Positions 15,793 to 25,999 are shown, counted from the stretch's first letter. The stretch: DNA of 64,000 nucleotides from Sphingomonas sp. PR090111-T3T-6A (GCF_000383095.1 NZ_AORL01000021.1:682001-746000), one strand, 5' to 3'. The notes: generated by a model not told the origin, from the sequence alone. Translations and numbers: made by a program.

Positions 15793-18201
15793 TCAGTGAC
15801 GAATCGCGGGATCGCCACCCGATTCCCCCCGCTGACCGAGCGCTGCGGGCGGCTCGGCGGCGAGTTCGTCCGCCTCGGTCCACTCGATCGGCGCGATCGG
15901 CGAGACAAGCGCACGGGCCAGCACCTCGTCGAGATGCTTCACCGGAACGATCTCCAGACCGTCCTTGATCGACGCGGGAATCTCGGCGAGGTCCTTCTCG
16001 TTCTCGGCCGGGATGAGCACCGTGCGGATGCCACCGCGCAACGCCGCCAGCAGCTTCTCCTTCAAGCCGCCGATCGGCAGCACGCGGCCACGCAGCGTCA
16101 CCTCGCCCGTCATCGCGACGTCGCGACGCACCGCCACGCCGGTCAGCGTCGAGATGATCGCCGTCGCCAGACCGATGCCCGCCGACGGACCATCCTTCGG
16201 CACCGCGCCTTCGGGCAGGTGGATGTGCACGTCCTTGCGGGCGAACAGGTTCGGCCGCACGCCATAGGCCGGCGAGCGCGCCTTCACGAAGCTGTAGGCC
16301 GCCTGCACACTTTCCTTCATCACGTCGCCGAGCTTGCCGGTGGTCTGGATCAGACCCTTGCCCGGCACGGTGACGGCCTCGATGGTCAGCAGCTCGCCGC
16401 CCACCTCGGTCCAGGCGAGGCCGGTGACGGCGCCGATCTGGTCCTCTTCCTCCGACACGCCGTAGCGATACTTCTGCACGCCCGCGAACTCGGCGAGGTT
16501 CTTCTCGTCGATGACGACCGTCTCGGCCTTCTTCTCGAGGATGCGGCGCAACGCCTTGCGGGCGAGACGCGCAATCTCGCGCTCCAGCGTGCGGACGCCG
16601 GCTTCACGCGTGTAATAGCGGATCAGCGCGAGCAGGCCGTCGTCGGTGAGCGTGAACTCTCCCGCCTTCAGGCCATGCGCCTCGATCTGCTTCTCGATCA
16701 GATGCGCCTTGGCGATCTCCAGCTTCTCCTGCTCGGTATAGCCTTCGAGCCGGATGATCTCCATGCGGTCGAGCAGCGGCTGCGGCAGGTTCAGGCTGTT
16801 CGCCGTGCAGACGAACATCACGTCCGAAAGATCGATGTCGATCTCCAGATAATGATCCTGGAACTTGGCGTTCTGCTCCGGGTCGAGCACCTCGAGCAGC
16901 GCGGAGGCCGGATCGCCCCGGAAATCCTGGCCGAGCTTGTCGATCTCATCGAGCAGGAAGAGCGGATTGCTCGTGCCGGCGCGCTTGAGATTGTTGACGA
17001 TCTTGCCCGGCATCGAGCCGATATATGTCCGGCGATGGCCACGGATCTCGGCCTCGTCGCGCACGCCGCCCAGCGAGTGGCGCACGAACTCGCGGCCCGT
17101 CGCCTTGGCGATCGAGCGGCCGAGCGACGTCTTGCCGACACCCGGCGGGCCGACGAGGCAGAGGATCGGGCCCTTCACCTTGTTGGTGCGCGCCTGCACC
17201 GCGAGATATTCGACGATGCGCTCCTTCACCTTCTCCAGCGCGTAGTGATCCTCGTCGAGGATGCGCTCGGCGGCGGGGATGTCGTGCTTGACCTTGCTCT
17301 TCTTGCCCCACGGCAGGCCGAGCAGCACGTCGAGATAATTGCGCACGACCGTCGCCTCGGCGGACATCGGTGCCATCGTCTTGAGCTTCTTCAGCTCGGC
17401 GGTCGCCTTGGCGCGCGCTTCCTTGCTGAGCTTGAGCTTGGCGATCTTCTGCGTGAGTTCGGCGACCTCGTTGCCGTCCTCCTCGCTCTCCGAACCCAGC
17501 TCGCGCTGGATCGCCTTGAGCTGCTCGTTGAGGTAATATTCGCGCTGGGTCTTCTCCATCTGGCGCTTCACGCGCGAGCGGATCTTCTTCTCGACCTTCA
17601 GCACGCCAAGCTCGCCCTCCATGAAGGCGAACGCCATCTCCAGCCGCTTGGCGGGATCGGCCTCGACCAGCAGCGCCTGCTTGTCGGACACCTTCACGCC
17701 GAGATTGGCGGCGACCATGTCGGCAAGCTTCGACGGCTCCTCGACCTGGCTGAGCTGGGTCGACGTCTCGGACGGCAGCTTCTTGTTGAGGCGGGCATAG
17801 GAGTCGAACTGGTCGACGACGGAGCGCATCAGCGCCTGCGTCTCGGCACCCTCGCCCTCCTGCTCCTCGACCAGCGCCACCGTGGCGGTGAGCTGCTTGC
17901 CGTCGGCCTCCAGCTTTTCGAGCGTGGCGCGCTGGCGCCCCTCGACCAGCACGCGCACCGTGCCGTCGGGCAGCTTCAGGAGCTGCAGCACCGTCGCCAC
18001 GACGCCGAGGTCGTAGAGCGCCGCGCGATCGGGATCGTCCTCGGCCGGGTCGAGCTGCGCCACGAGGAAAATGGACTTGTCCGCCGCCATCGCGGTTTCC
18101 AGCGCCGCCACCGACTTCTCGCGGCCGACGAACAGCGGCACGATCATGTGCGGAAACACGACGATGTCGCGCAGGGGCAGGACAGGAAGAGTCTCGGTCA
18201 T
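15793..18201 (-). CDS. lon: ATP-dependent protease Lon
   Basis: 802 residues from MTETLPVLPLRDIVVFPHMI. N-terminal substrate domain, coiled-coil middle (EKTQREYYLNEQLKAIQREL), AAA+ domain with Walker A GPPGVGKTSLGRSIA and Walker B PLFLLDEIDKL, and the C-terminal peptidase domain with the Ser of PKDGPSAG and the partner Lys. Cytoplasmic degradation of misfolded and regulatory proteins. Start chosen at the ATG with GGAGA upstream. A 7-bp hairpin (18214-18234) stands just before the ribosome site. Confidence 0.97.
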   Translation of the reverse strand: MTETLPVLPLRDIVVFPHMIVPLFVGREKSVAALETAMAADKSIFLVAQLDPAEDDPDRAALYDLGVVATVLQLLKLPDGTVRVLVEGRQRATLEKLEADGKQLTATVALVEEQEGEGAETQALMRSVVDQFDSYARLNKKLPSETSTQLSQVEEPSKLADMVAANLGVKVSDKQALLVEADPAKRLEMAFAFMEGELGVLKVEKKIRSRVKRQMEKTQREYYLNEQLKAIQRELGSESEEDGNEVAELTQKIAKLKLSKEARAKATAELKKLKTMAPMSAEATVVRNYLDVLLGLPWGKKSKVKHDIPAAERILDEDHYALEKVKERIVEYLAVQARTNKVKGPILCLVGPPGVGKTSLGRSIAKATGREFVRHSLGGVRDEAEIRGHRRTYIGSMPGKIVNNLKRAGTSNPLFLLDEIDKLGQDFRGDPASALLEVLDPEQNAKFQDHYLEIDIDLSDVMFVCTANSLNLPQPLLDRMEIIRLEGYTEQEKLEIAKAHLIEKQIEAHGLKAGEFTLTDDGLLALIRYYTREAGVRTLEREIARLARKALRRILEKKAETVVIDEKNLAEFAGVQKYRYGVSEEEDQIGAVTGLAWTEVGGELLTIEAVTVPGKGLIQTTGKLGDVMKESVQAAYSFVKARSPAYGVRPNLFARKDVHIHLPEGAVPKDGPSAGIGLATAIISTLTGVAVRRDVAMTGEVTLRGRVLPIGGLKEKLLAALRGGIRTVLIPAENEKDLAEIPASIKDGLEIVPVKHLDEVLARALVSPIAPIEWTEADELAAEPPAALGQRGESGGDPAIRH

Positions 18202-18350
18202 GAAATCTCCAGCGGGCGGCGTACGGTGCCGCCCCGTTCGGATAGCAATATGGCGACGCACGCGACCCGCATCAATGCAGCGCTCAACCTTTGGCTCCGC
18301 CAGGGTGCATGAACCGTGAACGACACTCCGAAGAGCCGGCCAGCACCCCG

Positions 18351-18385
18351 AATGAGAAAGGGCGCCCGGGTTTCCCCGAACGCCC
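18351..18385 (-). terminator. Terminator of clpX
   Basis: GGGCGCCCGGG at 18360-18370 pairs with CCCGAACGCCC at 18375-18385 (11 bp with two G-U on the RNA strand), a 4-nt loop, then TTTCTCATT on the minus strand. It lies 22 bp after the clpX stop. Confidence 0.75.
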
Positions 18386-18407
18386 CATCCCTACCTCATA
18401 GAAGCTC

Positions 18408-19676
18408 TCAGGCCGCGCCGGGCGCTTCCTTCACCTTTTTCGAGAAGACGCGGATCGGCTCCTTGCGGCCCTCGACCACGTCCTTGTCGATCATCACCTC
18501 GTCGACGCCTTCCATCGAGGGCAGCTCGAACATGGTGTCGAGCAGGATGCCTTCGAGGATCGAGCGAAGCCCGCGCGCGCCGGTCTTGCGATCGATCGCC
18601 CGGCGGGCGACGGCCACCAGCGCCTCGTCGGTGAAGGAGAGCTTCACGCCCTCCATGTCGAAGAGCTTCTGATACTGCTTCACCAGCGCGTTCTTCGGCT
18701 CGGACAGGATCTTGACCAGAGCGCTCTCGTCCAGATCCTCCAGCGTCGCAATGACCGGAAGACGGCCGACGAACTCCGGGATCAGGCCAAACTTCAGCAG
18801 ATCCTCGGGCTCGCACTGGCGCAGCGTCTCGCCGACGCGGCGCTCTTCCGGCGTCGACACAAACGCGCCGAAACCGATCGACTTGCCCTGCAGGCGATCC
18901 GCGATGATCTTTTCCAGACCCGCGAAGGCGCCGCCGCAGATGAACAGGATGTTCGTCGTGTCGACCTGGAGGAACTCCTGCTGCGGATGCTTGCGGCCAC
19001 CCTGCGGCGGAACGCTCGCGGTGGTGCCTTCCATCAGCTTCAGAAGCGCCTGCTGCACGCCCTCGCCCGACACGTCGCGCGTGATCGAGGGATTGTCGGC
19101 CTTGCGGCTGATCTTGTCGATCTCGTCGATGTAGACGATGCCGCGCTGCGCCCGCTCGACGTTATAGTCGGAGGCCTGAAGCAGCTTCAGGATGATGTTC
19201 TCGACATCCTCGCCGACATAACCGGCTTCGGTGAGCGTCGTCGCGTCCGCCATGGTGAACGGCACATCAAGGATGCGCGCCAGCGTCTGGGCGAGCAGCG
19301 TCTTGCCGCAACCCGTCGGGCCGACGAGCAGGATGTTCGACTTCGCAAGCTCGACGTCCGCACCCTTCGCGCCATGATTGAGGCGCTTGTAGTGGTTATG
19401 CACGGCCACCGAGAGCACGCGCTTCGCCTGCTTCTGGCCGATGACATAATCGTCGAGAACATCGCAGATTTCCTGCGGCGTGGGGACGCCGCCGTCCCGC
19501 TTGCTCACCAGCGAGGACTTGGTCTCCTCACGGATGATGTCGTTGCACAGTTCCACGCACTCGTCGCAGATGAACACGGTCGGTCCAGCAATCAGCTTCC
19601 GCACCTCATGCTGGCTCTTTCCGCAGAAGGAGCAGTAGAGGGTGCTCTTGCTATCGCCGCCGCTCAAATTTGGCAT
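18408..19676 (-). CDS. clpX: Clp protease ATP-binding subunit ClpX
   Basis: 422 residues. N-terminal zinc-binding domain with C15-C18 and C37-C40 ([14 protein letters not shown]). Walker A GPTGCGKT at 119-126, Walker [11 protein letters not shown], sensor and pore regions including GFGAF, and [17 protein letters not shown] near the C-terminus. It unfolds substrates and feeds them to ClpP. It lies directly downstream of clpP (108 bp), as in most bacteria. Confidence 0.98.
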   Translation of the reverse strand: MPNLSGGDSKSTLYCSFCGKSQHEVRKLIAGPTVFICDECVELCNDIIREETKSSLVSKRDGGVPTPQEICDVLDDYVIGQKQAKRVLSVAVHNHYKRLNHGAKGADVELAKSNILLVGPTGCGKTLLAQTLARILDVPFTMADATTLTEAGYVGEDVENIILKLLQASDYNVERAQRGIVYIDEIDKISRKADNPSITRDVSGEGVQQALLKLMEGTTASVPPQGGRKHPQQEFLQVDTTNILFICGGAFAGLEKIIADRLQGKSIGFGAFVSTPEERRVGETLRQCEPEDLLKFGLIPEFVGRLPVIATLEDLDESALVKILSEPKNALVKQYQKLFDMEGVKLSFTDEALVAVARRAIDRKTGARGLRSILEGILLDTMFELPSMEGVDEVMIDKDVVEGRKEPIRVFSKKVKEAPGAA

Positions 19677-19784
19677 ATTCGCTTCCTTGACGCCGGAACT
19701 CCGGCCATCCTCAATCGGTCAGTCTAGACGCTTGGGCGTGCCGGGCAATGGGGTTGTAACCCATTTCACCGGCACAATGTCCCA

Positions 19785-20441
19785 TTACGCCGCCGCCTTC
19801 TCCTCCGTCGGAGCCGGGCGCTTGTCGAACACCTCGTCGATCAGGCCGAATTCCTTGGCCTCATCCGCCTCGAGGAACTTGTCGCGATCCATCGCGCGCT
19901 CGATCACGTCGATCGGCTGACCCGTGTACTTGGCGTACAGCGTGTTCATCCGATGCCGGATGCGCAGGATTTCCTTGGCCTGGATCTCGATGTCCGACGC
20001 CATGCCCTGCGCGCCGCCCGACGGCTGGTGGATCATCACGCGGGCGTTGGTGGTGGCATAGCGCATGCCCGGCTCGCCCGAGGCCAGCAGGAAGCTGCCC
20101 ATCGACGCCGCCTGACCCACGCAGATCGTGCCGACGCGCGGACGGATATACTGCATGGTGTCGTGGATCGCCATGCCGGCGGTTACCACGCCGCCCGGCG
20201 AGTTGATGTAGAGGAAGATGTCCTTCTTCGGGTTCTCGGACTCGAGGAAGAGAAGCTGCGCCACGATCAGCGCCGCCATATGGTCCTCGACCGGCCCGTT
20301 CACGAACACGATCCGCTCGCGGAGCAGGCGCGAGTAGATGTCGAAGCTGCGCTCGCCGCGGCTCGACTGCTCGATGACGATCGGCACGAGCCCCGCGGCC
20401 GCGTCGTTGTGGAAGATGCCTTCAGGAATGGGACGGTTCAT
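19785..20441 (-). CDS. clpP: Clp protease proteolytic subunit ClpP
   Basis: 218 residues. Catalytic Ser113 in [11 protein letters not shown], His138 in VMIHQPSGG and the Asp in MDRDKFL (about 187). [16 protein letters not shown] is the oxyanion strand. It forms the tetradecameric peptidase chamber for ClpX. ATG at 20441 gives [10 protein letters not shown]. The next upstream gene is not tig, as usual, but a glycosyltransferase. Confidence 0.98.
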   Translation of the reverse strand: MNRPIPEGIFHNDAAAGLVPIVIEQSSRGERSFDIYSRLLRERIVFVNGPVEDHMAALIVAQLLFLESENPKKDIFLYINSPGGVVTAGMAIHDTMQYIRPRVGTICVGQAASMGSFLLASGEPGMRYATTNARVMIHQPSGGAQGMASDIEIQAKEILRIRHRMNTLYAKYTGQPIDVIERAMDRDKFLEADEAKEFGLIDEVFDKRPAPTEEKAAA

Positions 20442-20512
20442 GGGAATTCGGGTTCCTTCTGCCCTCTGTTACGCCAACATCGGCGCTTCGCGGGGGGACT
20501 TCAAGGGGCGTT

Positions 20513-21454
20513 TCAGCCTTCGCCGACAGCCGGCAGGGCCAGATAGGCAAGCCGCCGCATCTCGCGACGCCCCCGCGTGACCGTATCGAGGATCACGCCG
20601 GAAAAGAAGCTGAGGAAGGCCAGCAGCGTCAGGCCGGTCGACAGGATCGCCGTCGGCAGCCGCGGGACCAGCCCCGTCGCGAAATAGGTTTCCGCGAGCG
20701 GCTCCGCCAGCACCAGGGCCACCAGCAGCAGCAGCGCCCCCGCGAGACCGAAGAACAGCACCGGGCGCTCGACGCGATACAGGTTGAGGATCGTGCGCAG
20801 GATGCGCCAGCCGTCGCGATAGGTGGAGAGCTTGGAGACCGAGCCTTCCGGCCGCGCGGCATAATCCGTCTCGATCTCGGCGCAGGGCATCCTGAGTTCG
20901 AGCGCGTGCACGCTGATCTCCGTCTCGATCTCGAATCCCTCCGAGAGGATCGGGAAGCTCTTCACGAAGCGGCGGGAAAAGACGCGATAGCCCGAAAGAA
21001 TATCCGAGAAGCTCCGCCCGAAAAGCTGGGCCAGCATCCCCGTCAGCAGCTTGTTGCCGAGTCGGTGCCCGCGGCGATACGCCAGCTCGATCTCCGAGCG
21101 GCGGGCGCCGACCACCATGTCGAGGCGCTCCTCGACCAGCCGATCGATCAGCGCAGGCGCCGCGGCGGCGTCGTAGGTCGCGTCGCCGTCGGCCATCACA
21201 TAGATGTCGGCCTCGATGTCCGCGAACATCCGGCGGACGACATGACCCTTGCCCTGCATCCTCTCGGTGCGGACGACAGCGCCGGCAGCGCGGGCATAGT
21301 CCACCGTCCGGTCGCGGCTGTTGTTGTCATAGACATAGACCGTGGCGCCCGGGAGCGCCGCGCGGAAGGCCGCGACGGTCTGTCCGATCGCCGCCTCCTC
21401 GTTGTAGCACGGCAGGATGACGGCAACGCGCGGGGGAAGCTGCGATTGGGACAA
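20513..21454 (-). CDS. Family 2 glycosyltransferase, membrane-anchored
   Basis: About 314 residues. GT-A domain: VAVILPCYNEEAAIGQTV, YDNNSRDRT, GKGHVVRRM, and the DxD-type ADGDATYD. SDILSGYRVFSRRFVKS and ETEISVHALEL are conserved acceptor-side motifs. Two hydrophobic helices (about 233-260 and 273-297) are near the C-terminus. This resembles polyprenyl-phosphate sugar transferases. The start is not settled: I prefer a TTG at 21454 with AGGTG six bases upstream; in-frame starts at 21463 (GTG) or 21538 (ATG) are possible. It is placed between tig and clpP, an unusual insertion into that cluster. Confidence 0.85.
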   Translation of the reverse strand: MSQSQLPPRVAVILPCYNEEAAIGQTVAAFRAALPGATVYVYDNNSRDRTVDYARAAGAVVRTERMQGKGHVVRRMFADIEADIYVMADGDATYDAAAAPALIDRLVEERLDMVVGARRSEIELAYRRGHRLGNKLLTGMLAQLFGRSFSDILSGYRVFSRRFVKSFPILSEGFEIETEISVHALELRMPCAEIETDYAARPEGSVSKLSTYRDGWRILRTILNLYRVERPVLFFGLAGALLLLVALVLAEPLAETYFATGLVPRLPTAILSTGLTLLAFLSFFSGVILDTVTRGRREMRRLAYLALPAVGEG

Positions 21455-21622
21455 AGCGTGCACCTGGCGGGGATCGTGGACGGAAGGATGAGCCCCCTCA
21501 CCCGCCCGATGTCGGTTTTGTGTCCATAGCCAAGGCATCGGCTGCGCAACAAGCCCGATACCCCGAAAACAGACATGGCCCCCTGATATGCAGGGAGCCA
21601 TGCGCTGCGGATCATGCCCGCA

Positions 21623-21659
21623 GGGAAGAACCGCTCCGCCCGGGCTGGCCGGACGGAGC
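21623..21659 (-). terminator. Terminator of tig
   Basis: GCTCCGCCCGG (21633-21643) pairs with CCGGACGGAGC (21649-21659) over 11 bp with one G-U, 5-nt loop, followed on the minus strand by GGTTCTTCCC. It starts 9 bp after the tig stop codon. Confidence 0.65.
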
Positions 21660-21667
21660 CGATCTCC

Positions 21668-23314
21668 TTACTCGGCGTCGGCCGCCTTCTTCTTGGCCGG
21701 AGCCTTCTTGGCAGCCGGCTTCCTGGCGGGCTCGGCGGCCGCGCCCTCGTCGGCGGCGGCAGCGGCCTTCTTGGCCGGAGCCTTCTTCGCGGCCGGCTTC
21801 TTGGCGGGTTCCTCGGCCTTCACCTCTTCCTCGGCCGGAGCGGCGGCCTTCTTGGCGGCCGGCTTCTTCGCCTTCGGTTTGGGAGCCTCATGATCGTGGT
21901 CGTGGTCATGGCCATGGTCGTGGTCATGATGGTGGTGATCATGGTCGTGATCGTGGTTGTGGACGTGCGTGCCCGACACGAAGCCGTCGTCGGCCTCGAT
22001 CGCGGCTTCCAGCTCCTCGCGGGTCACTTCACGATCGCTGATCTCGGCCTTCGAGAACAGGAAGTCGACGACCTTGTCCTCATAGAGTGGCGCGCGGAGC
22101 TGGGCAGCGGCCATCGCATCCTGCTGGACGTACTGGGCGAAGCGCTCGCGGTCCTTCGGCTGATACTGGGCGGCGGCCTGCGCGATCAGGCGCTGCATCT
22201 CGGCCTGGGTGACCTCGATGCCGTTCGCCTGGCCGATCTCCGACAGGAGCAGGCCGAGACGGACGCGACGCTCCGCGATCGCCTTATAGTCGTCGCGATC
22301 CTTCTCCAGCTCGGCCTTGGCGGCCTCGACGTCGGCCTCGTGCGTCGCCTCATGCTCGAGCTGCGCCCAGATCTGCGAGAACTCGGCCTCGACCATCGAC
22401 GGCGGAACCGGGAAGTCATGACCCTCGGCGAGCTGGTCGAGCAGCTTGCGCTTCATGTGGGTGCGGGTCAGGCCGTTCAGCTCCTGATCGATCTGGCCCT
22501 TGATCAGCTCCTTGAGCTGGTCGAGGCCCTGAAGGCCGAGCTGCTTGGCGAACTCGTCGTCGATCACGGTTTCGGCCGGAACCTTCACTTCGGTGACGGT
22601 GACGGCGAACACGGCGTCCTTGCCGGCGAGGTTCTTGGCCGGATAGTCCTTCGGGAAGGTCACGTTCAACTCACGGCTCTCGCCGACCTTCACGCCCTCG
22701 AGCTGCTCCTCGAAACCCGGGATCAGGCGGCCCGAGCCCAGCTCGACCGACATGCCCTCGCCGGTGCCGCCCTCGAAGGCGACGCCGTCGACGGTGCCCT
22801 TATAGTCCATGACGACCAGATCGCCCTCGACGGCCGGGTGGCCTTCCGGGGCGGCGTCATGGCGCTTGGACTGGGCGGCGATACGCGACACCTGCTCGTC
22901 GATCTCGGCGGCGACCGCGGCGACCGTCAGGCGCTCCAGCTTCAGGGCGTCGATCGCGGGGGCCGGCACGTCCGGCAGCACTTCGAGGCTGATGCCGAGC
23001 TCTGCGTCCTTGCCCTCTTCATAGCCTTCGCCCAGCTCGACGGCCGGCTGCGTCGCCGGGCGGAGCTTCTGCTCGACGAGGAGCTGCTGGATGCCTTCCT
23101 GCACGGCGCTGTTCAGCGCGTCCTGGTGCAGCGCGGGGCCATGCATCTTCTTGACGATGTTGGCCGGCACCTTGCCGGGACGGAAGCCGGGCATACGCAT
23201 CTGCGGGGCGGCCAGCTTCACCTGCTCGTCGACGCGGGCGGCGATGTCCTTGGCCGGGATCGTGAGCTTGTAAGCGCGCTTCAGCCCCTCGTTCAACGTC
23301 TCGACAGTCTGCAT
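21668..23314 (-). CDS. tig: Trigger factor with long His/Asp and Lys/Ala C-terminal tail
   Basis: 548 residues, about 100 more than usual. The start MQTVETLNEGLKRAYKLTIP and ribosome-docking signature MPGFRPGKVP identify trigger factor. A FKBP-type PPIase domain (GDLVVMDYKGTVDG, FEEQLEGVKVGESREL) and the helical C-terminal domain follow. From residue 448 there is an extra tail: 15 His in 28 residues (alternating His and Asp), then about 70 residues of AKKPAAKK-like repeats with acidic breaks. The tail is in frame and has no disruption. The upstream frame to 23449 overlaps tRNA-Leu and is not coding. Confidence 0.95.
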   Translation of the reverse strand: MQTVETLNEGLKRAYKLTIPAKDIAARVDEQVKLAAPQMRMPGFRPGKVPANIVKKMHGPALHQDALNSAVQEGIQQLLVEQKLRPATQPAVELGEGYEEGKDAELGISLEVLPDVPAPAIDALKLERLTVAAVAAEIDEQVSRIAAQSKRHDAAPEGHPAVEGDLVVMDYKGTVDGVAFEGGTGEGMSVELGSGRLIPGFEEQLEGVKVGESRELNVTFPKDYPAKNLAGKDAVFAVTVTEVKVPAETVIDDEFAKQLGLQGLDQLKELIKGQIDQELNGLTRTHMKRKLLDQLAEGHDFPVPPSMVEAEFSQIWAQLEHEATHEADVEAAKAELEKDRDDYKAIAERRVRLGLLLSEIGQANGIEVTQAEMQRLIAQAAAQYQPKDRERFAQYVQQDAMAAAQLRAPLYEDKVVDFLFSKAEISDREVTREELEAAIEADDGFVSGTHVHNHDHDHDHHHHDHDHGHDHDHDHEAPKPKAKKPAAKKAAAPAEEEVKAEEPAKKPAAKKAPAKKAAAAADEGAAAEPARKPAAKKAPAKKKAADAE

Positions 23315-23370
23315 GGTCAGCCTTCTTTTCAGGAATCTCGTTTCAACTGCGCCAGTCCGCGGGCGGGAGC

Positions 23371-23455
<85 letters not shown>

Positions 23456-23478
23456 GTGCAGTCGCTGGTCGGCGCGCG

Positions 23479-23506
23479 TCTATAACAGCCGTGCCGCCAA
23501 GGGCAA
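23479..23506 (-). promoter_or_regulatory. Candidate promoter for tRNA-Leu
   Basis: On the minus strand TTGCCC (23501-23506) and TATAGA (23479-23484) are 16 bp apart; the -10 box ends 23 bp before the tRNA. Confidence 0.5.
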
Positions 23507-23606
23507 GGCGTACGGCGCGCACAAGCCCCTCTTAGCGCGTTGATGGCGCGAAAGAAGCCCCATCGCAATCTAGGAACCACATCGCGAGAATGGCATGAAG
23601 GCCGAT

Positions 23607-24491
23607 ATGAGCGATCTCGTCACCCTCGCCTCGCCTGACCTCACCGTGACCGTCTCGCCGCTCGGCGCCGAGCTGCAATCGGTCACCGACCAACAGGGCG
23701 GCGAGTGGTTGTGGGACGGCGACGAGCGCTGGTGGACAGGCCGGGCGCCGATCCTTTTCCCTACCGTCGGGGCGCTGACCGGCGGGATGGCGCGCTTCTC
23801 GGGACGCGAATATCCGATGGCGCAGCACGGTTTCGCGCGGCGGAGGACGTTCGCGCTCGTCGAACAGTTAGCCCATGCCGCGACGTTCCGGCTGGACGAC
23901 GACGCCGAGAGCCGAGAGCATTATCCCTTCGCCTTCCGCCTCGACATCGCGCATCGGCTCGATGGGGCGACGCTGGAAACCGTGGTGAGCGTCACCAATC
24001 GGGGCGGTGCGCCGATGCCGGTGGGGGTCGGCTTCCATCCGGCACTGCGCTGGCCGCTTCCCGGCACGGGGTCGCTGTCGCGCGGCGAGCATATCATCCG
24101 GTTCGATGCGGAAGAGCCCGAACCGATCCGTACGGTGGTGGCGGGCGGCCTGCTCGGCCCAGCCGCGCCGACGCCGATCCATGCGGACGAACTCCCGCTC
24201 CGGGATTCGCTGTTCGACGCGGATGCGCTGGTGCTCGACCGGCCGAACAGCCGTGGCCTGTGGTTCGGTGTGCCGGACAAGCCCGGCGTGCGGGTCGATT
24301 TCGCGGCGATGCCGATGCTGGGGCTCTGGACCAAGCCGGGCGCCGGCTATCTCTGCGTCGAGCCGTGGCATGGCCATGCCGATGACGAGAGTTTCACCGG
24401 AGAGTTCGCGGACAAGCCAGGCGTCGTGACGCTCGCGCCGGGAGAAAGTCACGATTTCGCGATGGCGCTGACCTTCGGGGTCAGCTTCTAA
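23607..24491 (+). CDS. Aldose 1-epimerase family protein (LacX-like)
   Basis: 294 residues from the ATG at 23607, preceded by GAAGG; an ATG at 23595 would add four residues. Galactose-mutarotase-like beta-sandwich. Motifs: GRAPILFPTVG, AQHGFARRRTF, VGVGFHPALRWPL and CVEPWHGHADDE, typical of the LacX/YeaD-like branch, with conserved His and Glu for anomer interconversion. Substrate unknown. Stands alone and converges on gatB with a shared hairpin between them. Confidence 0.88.
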   Translation: MSDLVTLASPDLTVTVSPLGAELQSVTDQQGGEWLWDGDERWWTGRAPILFPTVGALTGGMARFSGREYPMAQHGFARRRTFALVEQLAHAATFRLDDDAESREHYPFAFRLDIAHRLDGATLETVVSVTNRGGAPMPVGVGFHPALRWPLPGTGSLSRGEHIIRFDAEEPEPIRTVVAGGLLGPAAPTPIHADELPLRDSLFDADALVLDRPNSRGLWFGVPDKPGVRVDFAAMPMLGLWTKPGAGYLCVEPWHGHADDESFTGEFADKPGVVTLAPGESHDFAMALTFGVSF

Positions 24492-24499
24492 GGAACATC

Positions 24500-24527
24500 C
24501 GCTCCCCGGCGATGATGGCCGGGGAGC
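24500..24527. terminator. Convergent-gene hairpin
   Basis: CGCTCCCCGGC (24500-24510) and GCCGGGGAGCG (24517/18-24527) form a perfect 11-bp stem between the epimerase and gatB stop codons. It lacks a clear U-run on either side. Confidence 0.5.
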
Positions 24528-24537
24528 GGAGCATCCG

Positions 24538-25998
24538 TCAGGCGTCGAGCGCCTTCTTCAGCAGATCGTTGACGACCGCCGGATTGGCCTTGCCCGCCAT
24601 CGCGCGCATCGTCTGGCCGACGAAGAAGCCGAACAGCTTGTCCTTGCCGCTGCGATATTCGGCCACCTTGTCGGGGTTGGCCTCCATCACCTTGGCGATT
24701 TCCGCCTCGATCGCGCCGGTGTCGCTGGTCTGCTTGAGGCCACGCTCCTCGACGATCACGCCGGCATCCTGCCCGGTTTCGAGCATCACCTCGAACACCT
24801 GCTTGGCGAGGCTGCCCGACAGCGTGCCGTCCTGAACGAGGCCAACCAGCTCGGCCGCCTGCTTCGGGCTGACCGGGCTCTCGGTGATCGTCTTCCCGAG
24901 ACGGTTGAGCGCGCCGAACAGCTCGGACATCACCCAGTTGGACGCCGCCTTGGGCTGCGCACCCTCGGCCAGCATCGCCTCGAACCAGCGCGCCGTCTCG
25001 ACGTCGGCGGTCAGCACGTCGGCGTTGTAGGCCGAGATGCCGAGCACCTCCTCGTAGCGCTTGCGCTTGGCGTCCGGCAGTTCCGGCAGCGAGGCGCGCG
25101 CTTCCTCGAGGAACGCATCGTCCAGCTCCAGCGGGAGCAGGTCCGGGTCCGGGAAGTAGCGGTAATCGTGCGCGTCTTCCTTCGAGCGCATCGAGCGGGT
25201 GACGCCCTTGTCCGGATCGAACAGGCGGGTTTCCTGCACGACGGTGCCGCCATCCTCGATCAGATCGACCTGACGGCGCGCCTCGAACTCGATGGCCGCC
25301 ATCACGAAGCGGATCGAGTTGACGTTCTTCGTCTCGGTGCGCGTGCCGAAAGGCTCGCCGGGCTTGCGGACCGACACGTTGACGTCGGCGCGCATGGAGC
25401 CCTGCTCCATATTGCCGTCGCACGAGCCGACATAGCGTAGGATCGATCGCAGCTTCTTGACGTAAGCCCCTGCTTCCGCGGGCGAACGCATGTCCGGCCG
25501 CGACACGATCTCCATCAGCGCCACGCCCGAGCGATTGAGGTCGACATAGGAGCGCGTCGGGTGCTGATCGTGCATCAGCTTGCCGGCGTCCTGCTCGACA
25601 TGGATGCGCTCGATGCCGATCACCTTGGGTTCGGCACCCTCGGGCTCGATCTCGATCGAACCTTCACCCACAAGCGGATGATAAAGCTGCGAAATCTGAT
25701 AGCCCTGCGGCAGATCGGCGTAGAAATAATTCTTGCGATCGAACCGCGACCATTTGTTGATCTCGGCATTGATCGCCATGCCGGTGCGCACCGCCTGGCG
25801 GATGCACTCCTTATTCGGCACGGGCAACATGCCGGGCATGGCCGCGTCGATGAGGCTGACCTGCGTGTTGGGCTCGGCCCCGAACGCGGTCGCCGCGCCG
25901 GAGAAGAGCTTGGATTCCGACGTGACCTGCGCGTGTACTTCGAGGCCGATCACGACCTCCCACTCGCCGGTGCCGCCCTGGATGCGATAGCTGCTCAT
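24538..25998 (-). CDS. gatB: Asp-tRNA(Asn)/Glu-tRNA(Gln) amidotransferase subunit B
   Basis: 486 residues. [13 protein letters not shown] is the GatB signature, followed by [26 protein letters not shown] and [17 protein letters not shown]; the C-terminal YqeY-like domain ends [14 protein letters not shown]. GatB binds the mischarged tRNA and activates its terminal carboxyl. It starts one base after the gatA stop codon, so gatCAB is one operon. Confidence 0.98.
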   Translation of the reverse strand: MSSYRIQGGTGEWEVVIGLEVHAQVTSESKLFSGAATAFGAEPNTQVSLIDAAMPGMLPVPNKECIRQAVRTGMAINAEINKWSRFDRKNYFYADLPQGYQISQLYHPLVGEGSIEIEPEGAEPKVIGIERIHVEQDAGKLMHDQHPTRSYVDLNRSGVALMEIVSRPDMRSPAEAGAYVKKLRSILRYVGSCDGNMEQGSMRADVNVSVRKPGEPFGTRTETKNVNSIRFVMAAIEFEARRQVDLIEDGGTVVQETRLFDPDKGVTRSMRSKEDAHDYRYFPDPDLLPLELDDAFLEEARASLPELPDAKRKRYEEVLGISAYNADVLTADVETARWFEAMLAEGAQPKAASNWVMSELFGALNRLGKTITESPVSPKQAAELVGLVQDGTLSGSLAKQVFEVMLETGQDAGVIVEERGLKQTSDTGAIEAEIAKVMEANPDKVAEYRSGKDKLFGFFVGQTMRAMAGKANPAVVNDLLKKALDA

Positions 25999-25999
25999 C

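Noticed and set aside
15784-18312. 842-codon plus-strand open frame opposite lon
   Set aside because: Leu/Arg/His-rich with no domain, fully antisense to a convincing Lon protease.
21688-21980. Repeat DNA in the tig tail as a possible CRISPR or tandem-repeat array
   Set aside because: The repeats are imperfect, of uneven length, in frame, and explained by the protein's KPAAKK and HD motifs.
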